Of a stretch of 34,580 nucleotides of DNA, positions 1-7,884 are shown in pieces. The stretch is from DAIDKA01 sp035485475 (lineage in GTDB: Bacteria; Pseudomonadota; Gammaproteobacteria; Steroidobacterales; Steroidobacteraceae): NCBI GenBank assembly GCA_035485475.1, contig DATHOA010000085.1, forward strand, positions 1-34,580. The letters are read 5' to 3'. Numbering within the stretch: the stretch's first letter is position 1; the number at the start of each line of letters is the position of its first letter. Under the pieces are notes generated by a model that did not search any database, had not been told where the DNA came from, and saw only the letters and a program-made list of their open reading frames with translations. Position numbers and translations under genes: made by a program.

Positions 1-1
1 G

Positions 2-421
2 GACAGCACCAGCGTCTACATCCTGAAGGTCGGTGACCAGCGCTTCACCGTGGCTGCGATGGCCTTCGAGGCGGCGCCCCGGACCGGACAGGTGCGCCTG
101 TACTACCTGCCCGCAAGCCGCAAGGTGGTGAACCTCGAGGCATTCACGGATGGGACACCGACCGCGGCGCCGCGTCCGCTCGCAGAGGCCATCATCGGCA
201 GCTGGCGCAACCATTTCGCCAAGGCCACCTTCACCTCGAACGGACGCGTCACGGCGAGTGTCATGGGTCGCCACTCCACCGGACAGTGGTCGGTCGATAC
301 TGAAGGAAGTCTGCATGCCGAGATCGCCGGACGCACGGAGATTGCGCAGGCCAGCGTCAGTGGCGATGAGCTAAGCATCACCCTGAGCGGCAGAGTGGTC
401 ACGCTCGCGCGCGAGGTGTAG
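2..421 (+). CDS. Unrecognised protein, C-terminal part (5' end outside window)
   Basis: The frame is open from base 2, so the gene begins before the window; GTG and ATG codons at 50 and 59 are internal possibilities only. About 139 residues are visible. The last 80 or so alternate short polar and hydrophobic strands (GSWR near the middle, then GRVTASV, GQWSV, GDELSITL), which looks like a small beta-sheet or beta-barrel domain. I see no catalytic motif and recognise no family. The stop at 419-421 lies 35 bases before the next gene on the same strand, so the two may be co-transcribed. Confidence 0.6.
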   Translation, partial: DSTSVYILKVGDQRFTVAAMAFEAAPRTGQVRLYYLPASRKVVNLEAFTDGTPTAAPRPLAEAIIGSWRNHFAKATFTSNGRVTASVMGRHSTGQWSVDTEGSLHAEIAGRTEIAQASVSGDELSITLSGRVVTLAREV

Positions 422-456
422 CTTAGAATGGATCATGGTCTGCGAGGATCGATTGC

Positions 457-1524
457 GTGAATTCGTCCAGGAATTTCCGAAGTCTCGTCTGGTTGACACT
501 CGCCTCCGCACTCGCAGTGCCAGCGATGTCGCTCGCACAATCCCCGCAGACACGTTCGCGCGATGTTCCGGCGAAGGTGCTCGCAGTGCCGACCGACGTG
601 AGCCCTGAGATGCAGGAGATAATCGCTCGTCCACTCAATCCGGACTGGAACGACCAGTGGAAGAGCGCAGCAGAAGCACGCCGCTACGCCGATAAGCAGG
701 CCGCCACCGTGGTCAAGACGATCCCGGGGTTGCTGGAACGGATGCACGTGAAAATGGAAGCATCCACCGTGGGCAACGTGAAGGTGCATGTCATCACACC
801 GGATGATTTCCCGAGCCAAAACCGCAACCGCGTGCTGATCCATGTACATGGTGGCTGCTACGTTCTGTTTCCGGGCGAGTCCGGCACCACCGAGGCCATC
901 ATGATGTCCGGGTTCGGACACTTCAAGGTGATCGCCGTGGACTACCGCATGCCACCCGAGGCGTATTTTCCGGCGGCACTCGATGACGCCATGACCGTCT
1001 ACAAGGCGGTCATCAGGAATACCGATGCGAAGAATGTGGGCATTTTCGGCACTTCGGCTGGTGGGGCCCTGACGCTGGAGATGGTGCTCAAGGCCCGACA
1101 GGGCGGCCTGCCAATGCCGGGCGCTATTTCCTCCGGCACGCCGATGGCGGATGTCACCAGGACAGGCGACAGCTTCTACACCAACGAAAAAGTGGACAAT
1201 GTGCTGGTCTCGCCCAACGGATTCTGCCACGCCGGCACGCTGATTTACGCGCACGGACATGACTTGCACGATCCGCTGCTTTCACCGGTTTACGGCGACA
1301 TGCACGGCTTCCCACCCACTATCCTGACCACGGGCACCCGCGACCTGCTGTTGAGCAACACCGTGCGCGTGCATCGCAAGCTGCGTGAACTCGGTATTGA
1401 CGCCGTGCTCAATGTGTTCGAGGCGCTGTCACATGCGCAGTATCAGCTCGATGACCGGGTACCAGAAACCAGGGAAGCCTTCGGCGAGATCGCCGAGTTT
1501 TTTGACTCACATCTCGGCCACTAA
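457..1524 (+). CDS. Secreted alpha/beta-hydrolase (esterase/lipase-like)
   Basis: The 355-aa product starts with a GTG that has a GAGG ribosome-binding site 9 bases upstream. Residues 1-28 look like a cleavable signal peptide (basic start, hydrophobic core, ending near SLAQ), so it probably acts in the periplasm or outside. The fold is that of the HSL-like alpha/beta-hydrolase_3 group: HGG oxyanion motif at 131-133, nucleophile elbow GTSAGG at 198-203 with Ser200, a likely acid Asp296 (GTRD), and the catalytic His326 in LSHAQ. It should hydrolyse an ester or lactone; the substrate cannot be told. It ends 15 bases before the convergent upp gene. Confidence 0.85.
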   Translation: MNSSRNFRSLVWLTLASALAVPAMSLAQSPQTRSRDVPAKVLAVPTDVSPEMQEIIARPLNPDWNDQWKSAAEARRYADKQAATVVKTIPGLLERMHVKMEASTVGNVKVHVITPDDFPSQNRNRVLIHVHGGCYVLFPGESGTTEAIMMSGFGHFKVIAVDYRMPPEAYFPAALDDAMTVYKAVIRNTDAKNVGIFGTSAGGALTLEMVLKARQGGLPMPGAISSGTPMADVTRTGDSFYTNEKVDNVLVSPNGFCHAGTLIYAHGHDLHDPLLSPVYGDMHGFPPTILTTGTRDLLLSNTVRVHRKLRELGIDAVLNVFEALSHAQYQLDDRVPETREAFGEIAEFFDSHLGH

Positions 1525-1539
1525 TTTCTCACCAGTCCA

Positions 1540-2169
1540 TTACCGAGTCCCGTACAGTCGATCACCGGCGTCACCCAAGCCGGGAAGAATATAACCGTGA
1601 TCGTTCAGCTGCTCGTCGATAGCTGCTGTCCATACGCGCACCTCGGGGTGGTGATGGTGTAAATTTGCAAGCCCGACGGGCGTGGCCAGCAGGCACACGT
1701 AACGCAATTCGCTGGCGCCGAGCTCCTTCAGGCGATCCACCGCAGCGACGGCCGTGTTGCCGGTCGCGAGCATGGGATCGACCACGATCACCAGCCGCTC
1801 CAATAGATCGGAGGGAGCCTTAAAGTAGTACTCCACGGCGGTCAGCGACTTCGGATCACGATAAAGTCCGATATGCGCAACGCGCGCCGAGGGCACCAGG
1901 TCCAGCATGCCTTCGAGGAACCCCATTCCGGCACGCAGAATCGGCGCAAACACCAGCTTCTTACCCGCAAGCACCTGGGCCTGCATCGGCAGCATCGGAG
2001 TCTCGATCTGTATGGTGTCAAGCGAAAGATCTCGCGTCACCTCGTAACACAGCAACGTAGCGATCTCGCGCATCAGCTGACGAAAGCCATTCGTCGAGGT
2101 GGTCTTGTCGCGCATATGTGTGAGCTTGTGCTGCACCAGCGGATGACTCACGGTCGTTACGTTTTGCAT
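1540..2169 (-). CDS. upp: Uracil phosphoribosyltransferase
   Basis: The 209-aa protein is full length for the family. It converts uracil and PRPP to UMP and diphosphate in the cytoplasm. The PRPP-binding loop DPMLATGNTA is at 131-140 and the C-terminal uracil-binding segment (YILPGLGDAGDRLYG) is intact. Its ATG shares one base with the stop of the upstream gene (TGATG, 2167-2171), so the two are translationally coupled. Here it follows urc4 and urc1. In the yeast URC pathway the uracil phosphoribosyltransferase is Urc6, so in this operon the enzyme probably feeds uracil into degradation as well as salvage. Confidence 0.95.
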   Translation of the reverse strand: MQNVTTVSHPLVQHKLTHMRDKTTSTNGFRQLMREIATLLCYEVTRDLSLDTIQIETPMLPMQAQVLAGKKLVFAPILRAGMGFLEGMLDLVPSARVAHIGLYRDPKSLTAVEYYFKAPSDLLERLVIVVDPMLATGNTAVAAVDRLKELGASELRYVCLLATPVGLANLHHHHPEVRVWTAAIDEQLNDHGYILPGLGDAGDRLYGTR

Positions 2170-3434
2170 CAGAACACCGTCCCATCGCTCAAAACATTGA
2201 ATGCAGGTCCACCATCAGCGCGCTTCTGCCCTGCAATGAGTCGACCGGCAGCCCAGGTCCCACCTTCAAGTGCACTCGCCAGCGGGAACTGATCTGACCG
2301 GAGGCCCAGTCCGGTGGCGACCAGGGGCGCGAGTTGATCGAGCAGCGCCACCGTCAGTGAGCGCCAACCTACTACAAAGGGATCCGCAACCGTATATGTC
2401 TTCGCCAAAGCCGCAGGTTCACGAGGATTGAGTATGTTCATGTCGACCATTAAACCGCCGTTTCGATATTCAGCCAGTCCTGTCAACTCGTGCACGTTGG
2501 TCACGGCTATTCCTGCATTCTCCAGCGGCTCGATCAACGAGTACGTCAACCACTGCGACAGCTTATGCAAGGGCGCGTAGCCATCCTCCGGATTGACTCC
2601 GACCAGTGCGGGATGCGGCCAGCAATCACCTAGCGAAATTCCGCCCAGACGCGGCCGATCCAGCCAAATCGGGCCCAACGCCTCGAGCAGTGTCTCCAGG
2701 ACCGTGGCGGCGGGCAATCGCCCGTCTATTGTTCGCGCGCGCAGCGCATCGAACAGACCACCGGGTCGCGGCGAGTCCGCGATTGCAAACAGATCTGGCC
2801 GCGACTCGACGACGGCACCAAGTCGATTCAACAGTCTCGCGCGTCCTTCCAGTCCAAGCAGTTGGTTGGAATCGCTGACCTGAAATATGCGCTGAAGGGT
2901 TCGAATATCGGCACGACCCAGCGCCGCTGCATCGACTCTGAAGGGGTCGTGCGGGTGATCCGCAAGGCCGCCGCTTTCAAACCAGCGAAAACTCGCAAGC
3001 GCGAGCCCCTCCGAACGGGCCACATCAAGCCCCGTACCACAATCCTGATAGTGCCATTGTGCGCCCGCCCCCGCATCCAGCAGAACCGAGGTGATTACCA
3101 GATCGAAAGCGGCGCGCGCCGCGGCGTCGGCACTTTGCCAATTTGCCCCGACAACGATGCCATTCCACAAGTCGCGGCCGTCGAACACGAAATGCCGCCA
3201 CCGCGAGTGCACCGGTACATTGAGTCGCGGATAACGCTCGCGAACGACTGCGGCCACAAAATCCGCGGCTGGTGCCAGCCGATCGAGATCGACAATCCAG
3301 TCATCCAAGCGTCCATCAAGGGCCAATATTAACATTCGCTCGGCCGCTCTTCGCACCCCGGCTGCGCCCAGCAACACGCTTGCGCCTGATGTCACCGGGC
3401 GGTCCGATCGCGTGTCAGTAGTCTTTGATGTCAC
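2169..3434 (-). CDS. urc4: URC4/urg3-family protein (DUF1688), uracil catabolism
   Basis: This 421-aa protein matches what I know of the URC4/urg3 family (DUF1688). Recognisable features are the N-terminal ASVLLGAAGVRRAAERM stretch, the RYP..VPVHSRWRHF block, and the central WHYQDCGTG and SEGLALASFRWF motifs. No signal peptide or membrane segment is seen, so it is probably cytoplasmic. In Lachancea kluyveri URC4 is needed to use uracil as nitrogen source, but its reaction is not firmly known. Its start lies 20 bases inside the end of urc1, and its stop shares a base with the start of upp, so all three are one transcriptional unit. Confidence 0.88.
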   Translation of the reverse strand: MTSKTTDTRSDRPVTSGASVLLGAAGVRRAAERMLILALDGRLDDWIVDLDRLAPAADFVAAVVRERYPRLNVPVHSRWRHFVFDGRDLWNGIVVGANWQSADAAARAAFDLVITSVLLDAGAGAQWHYQDCGTGLDVARSEGLALASFRWFESGGLADHPHDPFRVDAAALGRADIRTLQRIFQVSDSNQLLGLEGRARLLNRLGAVVESRPDLFAIADSPRPGGLFDALRARTIDGRLPAATVLETLLEALGPIWLDRPRLGGISLGDCWPHPALVGVNPEDGYAPLHKLSQWLTYSLIEPLENAGIAVTNVHELTGLAEYRNGGLMVDMNILNPREPAALAKTYTVADPFVVGWRSLTVALLDQLAPLVATGLGLRSDQFPLASALEGGTWAAGRLIAGQKRADGGPAFNVLSDGTVF

Positions 3435-4677
3435 GTCCCACTACACATGGCGGGCTCTCGCCGTCGTCCGGCCTTTGTGAGTCCGGTGCGAAGTACCCGG
3501 CGGCCTTCTTCGCTTCGATTTCGACCATCGCGTCCTGTGGTACGAGGTCCGGCGGAAGCGCGATCCGTTCGCCAATCTCAATGCCGGCGGCGATAAGCGC
3601 ATCGTATTTGAGATTCGACATCGACACGAGGCGGTCGATGCGGGTGATACCGAGCCAATGAAGGGCATCTGGCATGAGCTGTTGGAAGCGTGCGTCCTGT
3701 ACGCCTGCGACGCACTCTGTGCGCGCAAAGTACGTTGCGGCCTGATCGCCACCAGGCTGACGCTTGCGCGCGTTGTATACCAGAAATTTCGTAACTTCAC
3801 CGAGCGCCCGCCCCTCCTTGCGGTTGTAGACGATCAATCCGGCGCCGCCCGCCTGAGCCGAGCGAATGCACTCCTCGACGCCGTGCGTGAGATAGGGGCG
3901 GCACGTGCAGATATCCGAACCAAATACATCCGAGCCATTGCACTCATCGTGAATTCGACACGTCAGTGAGCGTGCCGGGTCACAGATCGCTGCCGGGTCA
4001 CCAAAGATGTACAGCGTGGTACCCCCGATCGGTGGCAGGAAGACATGCAAGTCGTGGCGTGTGACCAGCTCCGGATACATGCCGGCAGTCTGCTCGAACA
4101 AGGTTCGACGCAGCGAACTCTCCGTTACGCCAAAGCGCGCCGCAACTCCCGGCAGGTGCCATACAGGATCGATGGCGGCCTTGATCACACCAACTTCACC
4201 GCCCTCGCGAACCACCACGCCGTCCTCGCGGATTCTGCCCTGCCCAATGGCCTCACGAATCTCAGGCAGCATCAGACGTGCCTTGGTAATGGCAATCGTC
4301 GGACGAATATCCAGCCCGTCCTCGATTTCGCAACGGAAGTCTTCAGTCACTCGATGCCCCCAAGGGTCGAGCGAAACGATCGTATCCGGCCCCACCCATT
4401 GACGATGCGGACCGATCTCGATCAGTGGCCCCGTGTCCTTCAGGTCGGGCCTGGCCTCCGGATCCAGCGTGCCGGATGAAACCGCGAGGGCGCGGTAGAC
4501 CGAATAGGCGCCGCCGTGTGCGCCGATCACATTGCGATGAACGCGCGCCGTGGTCGAGCCAATCACTGCGCCGCGCATGTCTATGGTCGCCGCACCCCAT
4601 TCGATGGGATATCTATGCGGCTTGTCCCCCGAAGGGTGCGACGTCAAGCGTATGTGACCTGGAGGATTCTTCGTCAT
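3415..4677 (-). CDS. urc1: GTP cyclohydrolase II-like protein, URC1 type
   Basis: A 420-aa protein from the ATG at 4677. The open frame extends 34 codons further upstream (to 4779), but family members begin near GHIRLTSHP, so I use the internal ATG; there is no convincing Shine-Dalgarno for either start. The C-terminal half has the GTP cyclohydrolase II zinc site: C246 in HDEC, then C257 and C259 in ICTC. The nearby RKEGR at 286-290 corresponds to the RQEGR motif. The roughly 200-residue N-terminal extension (VSLDPWG, DIRPTIAITKA) is typical of the Urc1 branch rather than of RibA. It heads the urc1-urc4-upp operon and probably opens a ring in the uracil-derived intermediate. It should not be called a riboflavin enzyme. 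Confidence 0.88.
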   Translation of the reverse strand: MTKNPPGHIRLTSHPSGDKPHRYPIEWGAATIDMRGAVIGSTTARVHRNVIGAHGGAYSVYRALAVSSGTLDPEARPDLKDTGPLIEIGPHRQWVGPDTIVSLDPWGHRVTEDFRCEIEDGLDIRPTIAITKARLMLPEIREAIGQGRIREDGVVVREGGEVGVIKAAIDPVWHLPGVAARFGVTESSLRRTLFEQTAGMYPELVTRHDLHVFLPPIGGTTLYIFGDPAAICDPARSLTCRIHDECNGSDVFGSDICTCRPYLTHGVEECIRSAQAGGAGLIVYNRKEGRALGEVTKFLVYNARKRQPGGDQAATYFARTECVAGVQDARFQQLMPDALHWLGITRIDRLVSMSNLKYDALIAAGIEIGERIALPPDLVPQDAMVEIEAKKAAGYFAPDSQRPDDGESPPCVVGRDIKDY

Positions 4678-4886
4678 TCTGGAGGGACGCCGTGGACGGA
4701 CATCCCGACGGTAATCTACCCGAGCGTCGCCCGGAAGTGCGCCAACGCACACTTGGGTGCCGGCTACAGGCGCAAGCACCCGGCTAAACGCGCGCCCCCA
4801 TGATCGAAACTGCGGAGGAGTCCGGCACTTCGGGACGTTATGCCTTATACATCAATGACTTAACCTGCCATCAGCAGCGACGCGTG

Positions 4887-6209
4887 CTATTCCTCCCAGC
4901 GAAAGCGCCAGATCGCGATCAGCAGGCAGATCGCGGCGCTGCCGATCAGCACGAGGGTGGGGAGCACGGCGGCGTCGAACGGCAAGCCGCGCCAGGTGGC
5001 ACCGTCCAGACCATCCACGGCCCAGCGCGTGGGCACGTAGCGCGAGGCATCCTGCAACCAGCGCGGGAACACGAAGGCGGGCACCCATGCGCCGCCGACC
5101 ATCACCAGCAGTAGCGTGGCCATCGTCGCGAGACTTCGCGTGGTCGATGCGCTGCGACCAATCGTGGCCAGCATCAGTCCGAAAGTGGCGTTGAGCAGGC
5201 AAAAGGAGATGCCCACGGCAATGAAGGCGCCCCAGCTGCCTTCCATGCGTACTTTGAACAACAGCATTGCCGCGACATAGATGGCGGCGATCTGAAACAG
5301 GCTGATGAGCGTCGTGGTCAGCGCGCGCGCCAGCATGAACTCGCTCCTGCTAAGGGGAGCCGAGCGCAGCCGCTGCCAGATCCCGCGTTGGCGCGTCAGC
5401 AGCAGCAGTACACCGGCATCGATGCCCGCGAACAGGATGAATTGTACCGCCATGCCGGCAAAGGAATGCGCGTAGCTGTTGTAGGGGGTGTTGTCGCGCG
5501 CCGTGACCGAGGTCGAAGCCACGGTGTATGGGATGCTCAACCCGAATTGGTGCTGTTCGGCGTTGCTCGCACTGCTCCCCGAACTGCTGGCCGCCGCAGC
5601 GTCCGCGGCGGCCCGATCGTTCAGCGTGCGCGCGGCGCTGAGCAGTGACCTGAGATCCGTCCGCAGCGGGGTCTGTTCCAGCTTGTCGAGCTGTTGAAGG
5701 TAATTATCGATCGTCTTGCGACCGTACTCCCCGCTGAATGCCTCCTTCGAGATTTCCTGCATCGAATATTGGGCGAGCAGCCCCTGAATCACCCGCGCAC
5801 CGGTGCTTTGGCTCGGGTCCACCAGTAGCTCCACCCGCGGCTTGTTCACACCGCTAAACAGCGATTTGGTGGCTTGCTCGCCAAAGCCCTGCGGGAATAC
5901 GGCCGCCGCATTTTGCTTGCCGCTCTTTACCTGCTCGCGGGCGGTGACGCGGCCTGATGTGCTGACCTGCAGTAGCGGGTCGGAGGCAAGATCGGCGGCG
6001 ATGGCCTGCGAGACCCTGCTACGGTCTTCGTCGACCACGGCGATGGGTATTTTCCCCTGCTCCCCGCTCTGGTCGGCGCCGCCGAAGATGCGCCCAAAGA
6101 AAGCGGCTATCAGAATCGGCACCAGCACGCCCACGATCACCGCGCGGCGATCGGCGAAGTACAGGCGCAGGTCATTGCGAATCAGTGCCCGAATGGCCAC
6201 GGTGTTCAT
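4887..6209 (-). CDS. ABC-2 type transporter permease
   Basis: The 440-aa integral membrane protein has the layout of ABC-2 permeases of the YhhJ/NatB kind. There is one membrane helix at about 24-42, a long extracytoplasmic domain to about residue 250, then a cluster of five or so helices to the C-terminus. It pairs with the ATPase immediately upstream; its ATG overlaps the ATPase stop as ATGA (6206-6209), so expression is coupled. It probably exports a small hydrophobic compound or drug, but the sequence does not show the substrate. It is the last gene of the four-gene ABC operon, and 209 bases of apparently empty DNA separate it from urc1. Confidence 0.9.
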   Translation of the reverse strand: MNTVAIRALIRNDLRLYFADRRAVIVGVLVPILIAAFFGRIFGGADQSGEQGKIPIAVVDEDRSRVSQAIAADLASDPLLQVSTSGRVTAREQVKSGKQNAAAVFPQGFGEQATKSLFSGVNKPRVELLVDPSQSTGARVIQGLLAQYSMQEISKEAFSGEYGRKTIDNYLQQLDKLEQTPLRTDLRSLLSAARTLNDRAAADAAAASSSGSSASNAEQHQFGLSIPYTVASTSVTARDNTPYNSYAHSFAGMAVQFILFAGIDAGVLLLLTRQRGIWQRLRSAPLSRSEFMLARALTTTLISLFQIAAIYVAAMLLFKVRMEGSWGAFIAVGISFCLLNATFGLMLATIGRSASTTRSLATMATLLLVMVGGAWVPAFVFPRWLQDASRYVPTRWAVDGLDGATWRGLPFDAAVLPTLVLIGSAAICLLIAIWRFRWEE

Positions 6210-6940
6210 GACTCAGCTCCGTCGCGTAGCGCACGCCCCGTGAGCTGCATGAAGGCCGCTTCCAGGTTGGTGTACTGCTGCTTGAAGTAGGCGACCGTTT
6301 CGTTGGCCAGGATCTGCCCGTGGTCGAGGATCAAAACGCGGTCGCAGAGGCGTTCGGCTTCCTCCATGTAGTGGGTGGTATAGACCAGTGTCTTGCCACG
6401 GCGCTTGAGTTCCTCGAGATTGTCGAAGATCGCGTTGCGTGACTGTGGATCAACGCCGACCGTGGGCTCATCCAGCAGGATCAGATCCGGCTCATGCAGC
6501 AGCGCGCCGGCGATGTTGAGACGTCGCTTCATGCCGCCACTGAAGGTCTTGACGCGATCGGCGCTGCGGTCCGCCAAACCGACCAGCGCGAGCGCCGCCT
6601 TGGCGCGCTGCTGCAGCTGCGCGGCGCCCAGGCCATAGAGTCCGCCGAAGAGCTGCAGATTGGCCCACGCGGACAGTTCCTCGTACAGCGCCAGGTCCTG
6701 CGGCACCAGCCCCACGCGACGCTTCAATGCATTGGTGTCCTGCGCAAGGCTGACGCCGCCCAGACTTACCGCGCCGCTGTCGGGCCTTGATATGCCGCTG
6801 ATCATGGCGATCGCAGTCGTCTTACCCGCGCCGTTGGGTCCCAGCAATCCCACCGTCTCGCCCTGCGCGACATTGAAACTGATGGCATTCACCGCCACTC
6901 GCTCGCCGTAGCGCTTGGATATGCGATCAACTTGGAGCAT
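6206..6940 (-). CDS. ABC transporter ATP-binding protein
   Basis: A 244-aa cytoplasmic ATPase subunit of a CcmA/DrrA-type exporter. All nucleotide-binding motifs are intact: Walker A GPNGAGKTT at 34-42, signature FSGGM at 133-137, Walker B ILLDEP near 154-159 and the H-loop His190 (YTTHYMEEAE). It begins 14 bases before the end of the regulator gene and ends overlapping the permease start, so it is the ATPase for that permease. The post-Walker B text (TVGVDPQSR) is typical of drug and polysaccharide exporters of the ABC-2 group. Confidence 0.95.
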   Translation of the reverse strand: MLQVDRISKRYGERVAVNAISFNVAQGETVGLLGPNGAGKTTAIAMISGISRPDSGAVSLGGVSLAQDTNALKRRVGLVPQDLALYEELSAWANLQLFGGLYGLGAAQLQQRAKAALALVGLADRSADRVKTFSGGMKRRLNIAGALLHEPDLILLDEPTVGVDPQSRNAIFDNLEELKRRGKTLVYTTHYMEEAERLCDRVLILDHGQILANETVAYFKQQYTNLEAAFMQLTGRALRDGAES

Positions 6941-7214
6941 CGGTGATGTCCCGTAGGTATTGGACGTGACTTTCGAACGCGCGGCGCCCGCTGCGAGTTA
7001 GTGCTATGCGCGTACGCGGCTTCTTGCCAACGAAGGATTTCTCAATCACGACATAACCGGCATTCTCGAGCACGCTGAGGTGCGTGCCCAGGTTGCCGGG
7101 CGTGACGCTGAGCAGCTTGCGCAGCTCGGTGAACTCGAGCATTGTCGCCCCGCGCAGCGCATTGAGCGTTGCCATGATTTTCAGACGCGTGGGCTGGTGA
7201 ATCAGCTCATTCAC
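6927..7214 (-). CDS. Winged-helix transcriptional regulator
   Basis: A 95-aa DNA-binding protein. The start is fixed by a GTG at 7214 that overlaps the upstream stop as GTGA (7211-7214); a longer open frame to 7676 is only read-through of the membrane-protein gene in another frame. The protein reads as a single winged helix of the HTH_34/MarR-like kind: LRKLLSVTPGNLGTHLSVLENAGYV holds the recognition helix, followed by a KKPRTRIALTRSGR wing. It is embedded between a membrane protein and an ABC ATPase. I infer that it represses its own operon through the inverted repeat at 7791-7815. No ligand-binding domain is present. Confidence 0.88.
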   Translation of the reverse strand: MNELIHQPTRLKIMATLNALRGATMLEFTELRKLLSVTPGNLGTHLSVLENAGYVVIEKSFVGKKPRTRIALTRSGRRAFESHVQYLRDITDAPS

Positions 7215-7786
7215 AAGCGCCGCAGCCACAGTCCGCCGCCCATCAGCGCGCCGCCGGAGACGCAGCCCATGTAGAGGAAATAGTGGCTGTGCACGCCGTA
7301 GTAACCGAACAGGATCAGGACTGTCGCGGTCAGCCCAATGGCGAACAGACGCCAGCCCGTCCAGGCGCCAATCGCCATATACAGGAACGTCCAGAACATC
7401 GACAAAAACGTGTCCTGTTGGCGGCCGTCCGCCGGCTCCAGCACAGCGATCGCGGCTACCTGGAAAGCCACTATCACCAGGAAGCACACGATCCAGCGCC
7501 AACCCTGTCCCGGTCGCCTGCCGGGGGCGGCGTGTGCAGCAATTGCCGCTTGCAGGCGCCAGGTCAGCCAGCCACTGCCGATCACGCCGAACAGCGTCAG
7601 CACCAGCCAGATCGTCCCGGATTGCGCCGGCGCAAGATCCGACACACTGTTTGCCAGTAACCAGATGGCACCCCACAGGATCATAAAGGGTGCAAAGCGC
7701 CGGTAGCGTTGCAATCGGGTACTGCGTTCGCCCGCAGCATCGATCGACGCCAGCGCCCGGGCCGCCTCGCTTTTATCAATCTCCAT
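7211..7786 (-). CDS. Multi-pass membrane protein of unknown function
   Basis: A 191-aa protein with about five or six hydrophobic helices (roughly 31-50, 57-77, 97-116, 127-146, 147-163 and 168-187) and a basic N-terminal cytoplasmic part. I recognise no family or motif. It is the first gene of the ABC operon and overlaps the winged-helix regulator by four bases. In similar operons such small membrane proteins sit beside a winged-helix regulator, so it may be a sensor or accessory part of the transporter; that is inference from position. The start codon lies only a few bases downstream of the likely promoter, and no clear Shine-Dalgarno is seen. Confidence 0.8.
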   Translation of the reverse strand: MEIDKSEAARALASIDAAGERSTRLQRYRRFAPFMILWGAIWLLANSVSDLAPAQSGTIWLVLTLFGVIGSGWLTWRLQAAIAAHAAPGRRPGQGWRWIVCFLVIVAFQVAAIAVLEPADGRQQDTFLSMFWTFLYMAIGAWTGWRLFAIGLTATVLILFGYYGVHSHYFLYMGCVSGGALMGGGLWLRRL

Positions 7787-7790
7787 TGGA

Positions 7791-7823
7791 GACTACTCTA
7801 TACCAAAGAGTAGTCGGTGTAAA
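7791..7823 (-). promoter_or_regulatory. Putative promoter with 9-bp inverted-repeat operator of the ABC operon
   Basis: GACTACTCT (7791-7799) and AGAGTAGTC (7807-7815) form a perfect 9-bp inverted repeat with a 7-base centre, ending 4 bases before the first start codon of the operon. On the minus strand TTTACA (7818-7823) and TATAGA (7797-7802) could serve as -35 and -10 with a slightly short 15-base spacer. If so, the repeat covers the -10 region, and the mRNA would have almost no leader. The geometry fits autorepression by the winged-helix protein of the operon. Confidence 0.6.
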
Positions 7824-7884
7824 TGAACGTGCGACCGTCATTGGCCGGCGCGGCGAGCGGGATTCGAGTGGGCTCAGGCTCCCA

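Noticed and set aside
3415..4677. Annotation as ribA, riboflavin biosynthesis
   Set aside because: The long N-terminal extension and the urc4-upp context mark it as the URC1 branch, despite the shared zinc site.
4678..4779. N-terminal extension of the Urc1 frame by 34 codons
   Set aside because: The extra residues (Arg/Pro-rich) do not fit the family start, and a good ribosome-binding site is missing; the ATG at 4677 is preferred.
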